Translations under genes and position numbers: made by a program
Notes under the pieces: model-generated
Seen by the model: only the letters and a program-made list of their open reading frames with translations
What the model was told of the DNA's origin: nothing
Databases searched by the model: none
In this document: positions 11,901 to 23,900 of the stretch, one piece after another
How the letters are laid out: each line of letters begins with the position of its first letter
Numbering within the stretch: the stretch's first letter is position 1
Assembly (NCBI GenBank): GCA_032622095.1
Contig: CP136067.1
Span: 49,763,899-49,827,898 of the forward strand
Origin: Siphonodentalium dalli
Lineage: Eukaryota > Mollusca > Scaphopoda > Gadilida > Siphonodentaliidae
DNA length: 64,000 nt
Direction: 5' to 3'

Positions 11901-14900
11901 ATATGACACAGTGAATTGCATCCTGAAAAAATAAAAAGATAAAAGAAAAAAAAAAGATTTGCCTACCTACCTACCCAATTTTTTTTCAGTCCGTTAGCGG
12001 AAACAAACGTATAATTTTTTTAGGCCTAATCGTGCTGATTCTATTAGGCGCTGCACCTGTCAGTATTTAAGTTGTCTTGATCTAGTAAATGGAGAAAATG
12101 CTCTTACGTCTTCACAAATGGTAATCCGATAACAGTACCATGCAGCTGTAGCATATGCGTGTGATTTAACATATTTATACCAGTATTTATTAATACAGTT
12201 GGTTATTGGTGGGTGTTACTGCTTACCAGGATTACTAGTTACCAAGTCCTACTGTTTGTTAGCTGATGAATTAATCGTGACGGTCTTCCTATATGTTATG
12301 AGGACATAAAACGATTACTGATAGCAACCAGTAAATATTTGGCATCTGTGGAAATAAGCCTAAATATAGTTATTTTTTTAATCATTAAAGGTACTCAATC
12401 CGATTCGCTTGTTCCCATATCATCAGATTCCAACAACAACCTTTTTTGAAATGCCGTTTCAGTTCAGAATCGATTAATTGCCCAAAAATAATGATAACCA
12501 CAGTCAACTATAGCATAAAATTTCACAAAACCTGTTATTTATCAACATTTGTTCAACGAAATCTGGCTTGTTTGTCAAATATCTGATACACAAAAGCCAC
12601 TTGATTTTAGAGTTATCCATCTTAATCTGCAATTTGGTCCGAGACCGTCTTATCATAGACTTTTTACCAGGCCACTAAAAAAAATAGATGATGAAAAATA
12701 ATAGATTTCAAAAATCGATATCGGATCACTGAGCTTTGATGGACGATTTCCTGGACTCGAATGAAATATTTTTTACCCCCGAACCCAAAAAAAAAAGGCA
12801 TTTGCGAGCATTATAATTAATTCAGATTATGCATCTTTAAAAATTGCAATTGTTTGTGCCTTAAAATTGCCTTCATCATTTTCTAGGGAAAGATAACCTT
12901 CAATTATCACCGGCCCTGCTTTATTTTTCTAATTTCTGAGAACAATTATTTTTAATGGCCTAATTAATGGTGCTAGACATGGTGTCTGGCTCTTGAGTTG
13001 ATTCCCTTGGTCACTATCCCAAAATCCATATATGCCTTGCTACCATATAATATACAACACCAAGTGCAACATGCATGGTTTGTAGAGGTGCCACGACTAT
13101 TGATTTTGATAATCGGTCGTCAATAATCGAGTGCATTCAGTTCATTGAACACGGTGACAGTCGGCACATTTCAAAGACATATTGCCACCTTTCAAGTATA
13201 CTAAAATATACAACGATGTCGCAATGTGTTCAAATCTGCAGTGCGGCCAATTTGTTGAATATACAACGATCCGACGAGAAACCATGTCGCATCATCAAAT
13301 GAACTGCCGACTGTTTGCAACATATATCAGTAGTACTCATGTTATTGGAATCTCTTTGGTACGCGATCAAAGGATGTTAACACCTCGGTTGTAGATAGAA
13401 CTTTGTAAAATAAACACGGTATTCAATAATACCCGGCATCTTCTGACATCCGATATAAATAACACAGATTAATCGACGATGGAAATGGTAATCGATTATC
13501 GGCTTTATCAACGGTTCATCGATTATACGATTAATCGTGGCACCCCTAATGGTTTGTCTATCTCTTTCATAATTTGCTAGTAGCTCAGCTTATTAACACT
13601 TTAACTGAGCTATTTTATGGGTTTTCATAAATGATCGTTTATTCTATTTCTTGCATGCGGCCAACAACCACATTACTTTTATCAAAACTTCCGATACTTA
13701 GGGTGACTGTTAAGTCCAAAGAAAAAACAAAAAACATGGCTATTACAGCATGAATCATAAAAGAATCAGGACGAACAGGAACTTTTTATCCCGCATTGAT
13801 GTGGTACTAGTACCCAGACTGCTGAATATTTAATGGAATGGTTGTAACTGATGAATTAATCGTGACGGTCTTCCTAACTGTTATGAGGACATTGAAACGA
13901 TTACTGATAACAGCCACAGAATGCTATTTTTAGGGAAATAAGAAAATCAATTAATTTTGTTCATAAGTTATGTTTGCCCCTTCTTTCTACTTATGAACGA
14001 CATTAAGCGATCATAGAAAGAGATCGGCAGATATATATTGTTGATTTTAATTGGCTGATACTCATTACTGAGCAATCAATTGGTAATGCCATTGAACATG
14101 GATGTTGATTGTTTATTTTACTTCGCTACATGAACTATGACACCAATATATTATGCCAACACCTTGTGAAATTATGATTGATCTAATTGCTTGTTTTTCA
14201 AATTAGATAGAGCAATGGAGCATAATGACAGTTTTTGGCGCACCATGGATTATCATATCTCGTTGAAATTTGGTATGCTTGTTTGGCACCGGGAGGGCTT
14301 TCAAAAGAGGGTTCATTGACGTAGCCTTTGTCTAGAGCTGGGACGGTTATGGGTTTTTCGTGACCGGTTATGAACGGCAAAAAACCGCGATTAACCGGTT
14401 AACCGCATATTATAGGTATTATTATGGGTGTGTAAGCCCAGTATGCAGAACGGCGATGATTGTGATGCTCACTGACATGGTAAGTTTGAGAACGACTCCT
14501 GCCCATTATACAAAGAAGTTGTCACCCATGACACACATAATCACATACCGGTACTGTAAAAACATATTTTTCGTGTTCAGTGACAACGTAGACCTATGTG
14601 TTCCTACGTGTGGCCAAACACAAAGAACTGACCTCTTGGTTATGTAAACACACAGTGGGTATCATAATGGAGCAGAAGGGGGAACTTGTCAATTAACAAA
14701 AATGTCTTCCAAACTGCGTCAACTTTATTCACTCGAAACCAAAATATTCAAACACGTGCTTTTGTATACGTTTTTATACGTATACGTTTTAGCATTCGGC
14801 AAACCTCGTCAGATTCCATCACCGTTTGCCCCCAGAGGTCACAGGTCGAGGAGTTCAGAATGCCGTTTTAGTAGAAATACAACTGCCTTGTCAGTGCTGT

Positions 14901-17900
14901 TAAATAATTACACTCAATGGCTTTTGTTAAACATGCAATTAGTCGCCATGTATGTAGACAATGGATGACGAATAAAGCGCCGGGCTTATTGTTTTCCTAA
15001 TCAGTCCTAATCGAATTAAATCGGAACATTGATATAAACTATAGTCAGACTATAGATAACCCACATTGCCGCTTACATAATAACCAGGGCATTCCTGACT
15101 CCAAGCATACACTTTGGGAACAAGACGGCTGTCCTTTGATGTTTCGTTTTGACGTCGGCAGGCTGTGAAATGTAGCCTTCAATGAGCCGACACACCGCGT
15201 TTGATGTTGTTCCGTCAATCTCGGATTCATTTTAATTGACGGAGACAGATTAACCCTCTTATAGCCAGTTATAGCTGACCATCACAGTGATCATACACTA
15301 TAATAGTGATGTTACGGTTAACCGGCCACGGCAAATCCGTGACCGCTCACGGCCATAGTTGGTGGTTAACCGGTTAACCGCATAACCGTCCCAGCTCTAC
15401 CTTTGTCTACATGTTCGACTGAGTGATAGCTGGAATTTACATTGTATCCCCATCAACAGTCTAGTTGCCTTTTAAGAGTTGTCTCATGATGAGTTAATCG
15501 TGACGGTCTTCCTATACAAAACTGAGGATACTATACGATTGCTGAAGACAGTTTCTTTTGTCTTGTTAAATCTATGCATTTTATAATTCATAATTTCTTG
15601 TAAAGCGATTTCTATAGTAAATCATTCTCATGGTGTCAAGCCTGCCTACCCCCTCCCCCTTTAGGATATTGTTACCAATATATCGCTGATGTACAACATG
15701 AATATGGATGATGGAAAGTATTGTTTTTCACCGAGTTAATCCCCTTTCTTGACTTAGAGAGTCAACTTCCTATTCAAGATAACCATCTATTATCGGGGGA
15801 ATTGTGGTCGCGACCTTTTATTGAGATTATATTTAAGTTTGGTGTTATGATCCACTGGTCAGCATATTTCTAGAAGGTCTTCGAACTCTTTGCAATTTCA
15901 TAGAAGTTAGACCAGAAAACACAATTAATGTTTTTACATTATGATTAAGTAATGTAGATTTCAGTTATAATCAGTAAACAGGATGATAGAACTAAGAGGA
16001 GATTGGATCCTACAAGTTTCCAGAAAATAAAGAGCAATGATGACACAATTGTCTCGTTCGACTGAGTTCAATGATTACAAATCATCGGAATCTTCTGAGC
16101 TCTTTCTGTTGTTAACTCATTCACTGCTGAGTGGTTTCTCCCATTCAGGTCTCGCAGATTACACTGGATTGTTCTATTTATCATTTAATGGGATGTTCTG
16201 ATGTATACAAGCACACAGGCAGAGAAAAACCCAAGGGATGCCCATATCATGCTCAACATTTGTATAGTGGATTACATGCATCCGTCCGTTCATATATCTC
16301 AACCATGGGTTATCGGATCTCAATGTAAATTGGTTTGCAGGTTTGGCATCAGGAGGGCTTTCAAAAGAGGGTTTATTGACATTCATATTTTCCATTCAAT
16401 AGTCATTTAATATCACTCTTTGTTCTTCTGAAAATGTTGGATTTCCGCTAATCATGGGTTATCGGATCTCGATGAAATATGGTATGCATGTTTGGCTGGC
16501 ACCAGGACGTCTATCATTGACATAACATTTGTCTACCTGGTCGACTGAGTGATGGCTGAAATCTACATTGTATCCCCATCAACAGTATGGTTCCCTTTTA
16601 AGAGTTGTCATATGATGAGTTAATCGTGACGGTCTTCCTATACAAAACTGTGAGGATACTATACGATTGCTGAAGACAGTTTCTTTTGTCTTGTTAAAAC
16701 TATGCATTCTATAATTCATAATTCTTTGTAAATCAATTCCTATAGTAATTTAGTAAATCATTCTCATGGTGTCAAGCCTACCTACCCCGTCACCCTTTAG
16801 GATATTGTTATCAATATATTGCTGATGAACAATATGTTTATTCATGACGGAAAGTATTGTTTTTCACAGAGTTATTCCCCTTTCTTGATTTAGAAAGTCA
16901 ACCTCATATTAATTATAACCATCTATTTTCGTGGGAATTGTGGTCGGCGCCCTTTTGTTGAGATTATATTTAAGTTTGGTGTTATGATCCACAGGTCAGC
17001 ATATTTCTAGACGGTCTTCGAACACTTTGCAAATGCGTAGAACAGAAAAAACAATGTTTTTACATTATGATTAAGTAATGTAGATTTCAGTTATAATCAG
17101 TAAATAGGATGATAGAACTGAGAGGAGATTGAATTCTACAAATTTCCAGAAAAGAAAGAGCAATGATGACACAATTGTCTCGTTCGACTGAGTTCAATGA
17201 TTACAAATCATCGGAATCTTCTGAGCTCTTTCTGTTAACTCATTCACTGCTGAATGGTTTCTCCCATTCTGGTCTCGCAGATTACACTGGATTGTTCTAT
17301 TTATCATTTAATGGGATGTTCTGATGGATACAAGTACACAGGCAGAGAAAAACCCAAGGTGCCCATATCATGCTCAACATTTTTATAGTGGATTACATGC
17401 ATCCGTCCGTTCATATATCTCAACCGTGGGTTATCGGATCTCAATGTAAATTGGTTTGCAGGTTTGGCATCAGGAGGGCTTTCAAAAGAGGGTTTATTGA
17501 CATTCATATTTTCTGTTCAACAGAGTTATTTAATATCATTCTTTGTTCTTCTGAAAAGGTTGGATTTCCGCTAAATCATGGGTTATCGGATCTCAATTAA
17601 ATTTGGTATGCATGTTTGGCTGGCACCAGGACGTCTATCATTGACATAACATTTGTCTACCTGGTCGACTGAGTGATGGCTGAAATCTACATTGTACCCC
17701 CATCAACAGTCTGGTTCCCTTTTAAGAGTTGTCATATGATGAGTTAATCGTGACGGTCTTCCTATACAAAACTGTGAGGATACTATACGATTGCTGAAGA
17801 CAAGTTTCTTTTGTCTTGTTAAAACTATGCATTCTATAATTCATAATTCCTTGTAAAGCAATTCCTATAGTAATTTAGTAAATCATTCTCATGGTGTCAA

Positions 17901-20900
17901 GCCTACCTACCCCGTCACCCTTTAGGATATTGTTATCAATATATTGCTGATGTACAGCATGTTTATGGATGACGGAAAGTATTGTTTTTCAGAGTTATTC
18001 CCCTTTCTTGATTAGAAAGTCAACCTCATATTAATTATAACCATCTATTTTCGTGGGAATTGTGGTCGGCGCCCTTTTGTTGAGATTATATTTAAGTTTG
18101 GTGTTATGATCCACAGGTCAGCCTATTTCTAGACGGTCTTCGAACTCTTTGCAAATGCATAGAACAGAAAAAAACAATTAATGTTTTTACATTATGATTA
18201 AGTACGGTAATGTAGATTTCAGTTATAATACAGTAAATAGGATGATGGAACTAAGAGGAGATTGGATTCTACATATTTCCAGAAAAAAAAAGAGCAATGA
18301 TGAACCAATTATCTCGTTAACCTGACTTCAATGATAACAAATCAAAATCTTCTGAGCTCTTTCTGTTGTTAACTCATGAATGGTTTCTCCCATTCAGGTT
18401 CTCACAGATTACACTGGATTGTTCTATTTATCATTTAATGGGATGTTCTCATGGATTGACTGTTTTTCATAATATTACACTTCATTTTCGACTTATTTTG
18501 ACTTAGAAAATTCTGTCTGACTTAATAGCTTTAACAAATATGAACCAATTTGAATAATTTTTTCTGTACAAGTTTTTTGTGACACCATATCGATATTATT
18601 AGTCCGAAGTTTTCTTTAAAGTTAAAAATCTTTTTTGTTGGGTTTACGGATAATGCGGGTTGAATTTGCCACGGTGGGGGTATGCTAGCACTCGAGTGCA
18701 CACCTCTTGTTATCAATATATTGCTGATGTACAACATGTTTATGGATGATGGAAAGTATTGTTTTTCAGAGTTATTCCCCTTTCTTGATTAGAAAGTCAA
18801 CCTCATATTAATTATAACTATCTATTTTCATTGGAATTGTTGTCGGCACCCTTTTGTTGAAATTATATTTAAGTTTGGTGTTATGATCCACAGGTCAGCT
18901 TATTTCTAGACTAGACGGTCTTCGAACTCTTTGCAAATGTAATGTTTTTACATTATGATTAAGGAATGTAGATTTCAGTTATAATACAGTAAATAGGATG
19001 ATAGAACTAAGAGGAGATTGGATCCTACAAATTTCCAGAAAAGAAAGAGCAATGATGACACAATTGTCTCGTTCGACTGAGTTCAATGATTACAAATCAT
19101 CGGAATCTTCTGAGCTCTTTCTGTTAACTCATTCATTGCTGAATGGTTTCTCCCATTCAGGTCTCGCAGATTACACTGGATTGTTCTATTTATCATTTAA
19201 TGGGATGTTCTGATGGATACAAGCACACAGGCAGAGAAAAACCCAATGGATGCCCATATCAATATGATATCATGCTCAACATTTTTATAGTTGATTACAT
19301 GCATCCGTTCGTTCATATATCTCAACCATGGGTTATCGGATCTCAATGTAAATTGGTTTGCAGGTTTGGCATCAGGAGGGCTTTCAAAAGAGGGTTTATT
19401 GACACTCATATTTTCCGTTCAATAGAGTTATTTAATATCACTCTTTGTTCTTCTGAAAATGTTGGATTTCCGCAAATCATGGGTTATCGGATCTCGATGA
19501 AATTTGGTATGCATGTTTGGCTGGCACCAGGACGTCTATCATTGACATAACATTTGTCTACCTGGTCGACTGAGTGATGGCTGAAATCTACATTGTATCC
19601 CCATCAACAGTCTGGTTCCCTTTTAAGAGTTGTCATATGATGAGTTAATCGTGACGGTCTTCCTATACAAAACTGTGAGGATACTATACGATTGCTGAAG
19701 ACAAGTTTCTTTTGTCTTGTTAAAACTATGCATTCTATAATTCATAATTCCTTGTAAAGCAATTCCTATAGTAATTTAGTAAATCATTCTCATGGTGTCA
19801 AGCCTACCTACCCCGTCACCCTTTAGGATATTGTTATCAATATATTGCTGATGTACAGCATGTTTATGGATGACGGAAAGTATTGTTTTTCACAGAGTTA
19901 TTCCCCTTTCTTGATTAGAAAGTCAACCTCATATTAATTATAACCATCTATTTTCGTGGGAATTGTGGTCGGCGCCCTTTTGTTGAGATTATATTTAAGT
20001 TTGGTGTTATGATCCACAGGTCAGCCTATTTCTAGACGGTCTTCGAACTCTTTGCAAATGCATAGAACAGAAAAAAACAATTAATGTTTTTACATTATGA
20101 TTAAGTACGGTAATGTAGATTTCAGTTATAATACAGTAAATAGGATGATGGAACTAAGAGGAGATTGGATTCTACAAATTTCCAGAAAAAAAAGAGCAAT
20201 GATGAACCAATTATCTCGTTAACCTGAGTTCAATGATAACAAATCAAAATCTTCTGAGCTCTTTCTGTTGTTAACTCATGAATGGTTTCTCCCATTCAGG
20301 TTCTCACAGATTACACTGGATTGTTCTATTTATCATTTAATGGGATGTTCTGATGGATACAAGCACACAGGCAGAGAAAAACCCAATGGATGCCCGTATC
20401 ATGCTCAACATTTTTATAGTTTATTACATGCATCCGTCCGTTCATATATCTCAACCATGGGTTATCGGATCTCAATGTAAATTGGTTTGCAGGTTTGGCA
20501 TCTGGAGGTCTTTCAAAAGAGGGTTTATTGACATTCATATTTTCCGTTCAATAGAGTTATTTAATATCACTCTTTGTTCTTCTGAAAATGTTGGATTTCC
20601 GCTAAATCATGGGTTATCAGATCTCGATGAAATATGGTATGCATGTTTGGCTGGCACCAGGACGTCTATCATTGACATAACATTTGTCTACATGGTCGAC
20701 TGAGTGATGGCTGAAATCTACATTGTATCCCCATCAACAGTATGGTTGCCTTTTAAGAGTTGTCATATGATGAGTTAATCGTGACGGTCTTCCTATACAA
20801 AACTGTGAGGATACTATACGATTGCCGAAGAGAGTTTCTTTTGTCTTGTTAAAACTATGCATTCTATAATTCATAATTCCTTGTAAAGCAATTCCTATAG

Positions 20901-23900
20901 TAATTTAGTATATCATTCTCATGGTGTCAAGCCTACCTACCCGTCACCCTTTAGGATATTGTTATCAATATATTGTTGATGTACAACATGTTTATGGATG
21001 AACTCTTTGCAAATGCATAGAACAGAAAATAACAATTAATGTTTGTACATTATGATTAAGTAATGTAGATTTCAGTTATAATACAGTAAATAGGATGATA
21101 GAGCTAAGAGGAGATTGAATTCTACAAATTTCCACACAAAAAAGAGCAATGATGACCCAATTATCTCGTTAACCTGAGTTCAATGATAACAAATCAAAAT
21201 CTTCTGAGCTCTTTCTGTTGTTAACTCATGAATGGTTTCTCCCATTCGGGTTCTCACAGATTACACTGGATTGTTCTATTTATCATTTAATGGGATGTTC
21301 TCATGGATACAAGCACACAGGCAGAGAAAAACCCCAATTGATGCCCATATATCATGCTCAAATCATGCTCAACATTTTTATAGTGGATACATGCGTCCGT
21401 CCGTTCATATATCTCAACCACGGGTTATCGGATCTCAATGTTGTTGGTTTGCAGGTTTGGCATCAGGAGGGCTTTCATAAGAGGGTTTATTGACATTCAT
21501 ATTTTCCGTTCAATAGAGTTATTTAATATCACTCTTTGTTCTTCTGAAAATGTTGGATTTCCGCTAAATCATGGGTTATCGGATCTCGATGAAATTTGGT
21601 ATGCATGTTTGGCTGGCACCAGGACGTCTATCATTGACATAACATTTGTCTACCTGGTCGACTGAGTGATGGCTGAAATCTACATTGTATCCCCATCAAC
21701 AGTATGGTTCCCTTTTAAGAGTTGTGACAGGGATTTTTCTGCCTATTTTGGGAATGGGTTCGGGTCCCTTCGAATTGGGAAAAATGTGTCTTTACAGACC
21801 AAAATTGGGAATTTTCCATGTTTTTGAAAAATTCAATTAATCACTGTTACACACATGTAAATAGTACTAATTCCGTAATTTTCGGGTGTATAACGCGACT
21901 GTACACGTGTTTTATATAAATCAGAAATTTATTTAGAGGTATCTTCCCTCTTTCATAAATGCGCTGACTGGTAGAGGGGAGGTAATTTGCATGTTAAGCT
22001 AATAGTTAGGTTGCTGCATGTACATTATACAATGCGGGCTCCCGATATCGCTGATTTATTACGGGTTTTCAGCCGCTTATCGATCGACTGAGTGTACAAA
22101 ACATCAGAATAATTTATAATTATTCAATAAACCTGATGGTAATATATACCTGCCTGCAATTGGGAATTTGGTGGTTAAAAATTGGGAATGAAGGAGCATT
22201 TTTCCCATTGGGAATGGGGCCGAATACCGGACCCTGAGGACACCTAAAAAAAATCCCTGTGTCACATGATGAGTTAATCGTGACGGTCTTCCTATACAAA
22301 ACTGTGAGGACACTATACGATTGCTGAAGACAGTTTCTTTTGTCTTGTTAAGTTTCTTTTGTCTTGTTAAAACTATGCATTCTATAATTCATAATTCTTT
22401 GTAAATCAATTCCTATAGTAATTTAGTAAATCATTCTCATGGTGTCAAGCCTACCTACCCCGTCACCCTTTAGGATATTGTTATCAATATATTGCTGATG
22501 AACAATATGTTTATGGATGACGGAAAGTATTGTTTTTCACAGAGTTATTCCCCTTTCTTGATTTAGAAAGTCAACCTCATATTAATTATAACCATCTATT
22601 TTCGTGGGAATTGTGGTCGGCGCCCTTTTGTTGAGATTATATTTAAGTTTGGTGTTATGATCCACAGGTCAGCATATTTCTAGACGGTCTTCGAACACTT
22701 TGCAAATGCATAGAACAGAAAAAACAATGTTTTTACATTATGATTAAGTAATGTAGATTTCAGTTGTAATCAGTAAATAGGATCATAGAACTGAGAGGAG
22801 ATTGAATTCTACAAATTTCCAGAAAAGAAAGAGCAATGATGACACAATTGTCTCGTTCGACTGAGTTCAATGATTACAAATCATCGGAATCTTCTGAGCT
22901 CTTTCTGTTGTTAACTCATGAATGGTTTCTCCCATTCGGGTTCTCACAGATTACACTGGATTGTTCTATTTATCCTTTAATGGGATGTTCTGATGGATAC
23001 ATGCACACAGGCAGAGAAAAACCCAAGGGATGCCCATATCATACTCAACATCTTTATAGTTGATTACATGCATCTGTCCGTTCATATATCTCAACCATGG
23101 GTTATCGGATCTCAATGTAAATTGGTTTGCAGGTTTGACATCAGGAGGGCTTTCAAAAGAGGGTTTATTGACATTCATATTTTCCGTTCAATAGAGTTAT
23201 TTAATATCACTCTTTGTTCTTCTGAAAATGTTGGATTTCCGCTAAATCATGGGTTATCGGATCTCGATGAAATTTGGTATGCATGTTTGGCTGGCACCAG
23301 GACGTCTTTCATTGACATAACATTTGTCTACCTGGTCGACTGAGTAATGGCTGAAATCTACATTGTATCCCCATCAACAGTATGGTTCCCTTTTAAGAGT
23401 TGTCATATGATGAGTTAATCGTGACGGTCTTCCTATACAAAACTGAGGATACTATACGATTGCTGAAGACAAGTTTCTTTTGTCTTGTTAAAACTATGCA
23501 TTCTGTAATTCATAATTCCTTGTAAAGCAATTCCTATAGCAATTTAGTATATCATTCTCATGGTGTAAAGCCTACCTACCCCGTCACCCTTTAGGATATT
23601 GTTATCAATATATTGCTGATGTACAACATGTTTATGGATGACGGAAAGTATTGTTTTTCTGAGTTATTCCCCTTTCTTGATTTAGAAAGTCAACCTCGTA
23701 TTAATTATAACCATGTGTTTTCGTGGGAATTGTGGTCGGCGACCTTTTATTGAGATTATATTTAAGTTTGGTTTTATGATCCACAGGTCAGCCTATTTCT
23801 AGACGGTCTTCGACCCTTTGCAAATGCATAGAACAGAAAAAAAACAATTAATGTTTTTACATTATGATTAAGTAATGTAGATTTCAGTTATAATACAGTA

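Noticed and set aside
18130-18150. GACGGTCTTCGAAC, a second match to the snoRNA guide in each tandem unit
   Set aside because: Shares about 10 nt (GACGGTCTTC) with the guide but has no C or D box or terminal stem at snoRNA spacing.
21728-22259. hAT assignment for the CAGGG-ended element
   Set aside because: CAGGG ends suggested hAT, but the flanking 8-mers (agttgtga, tgtcacat) do not match, so the superfamily is left open.
16131-23343. Repeated 65-135-codon frames in the snoRNA-bearing units
   Set aside because: The same DNA is open on both strands with frames disrupted in neighbouring units, which fits intronic tandem repeats rather than a protein family.
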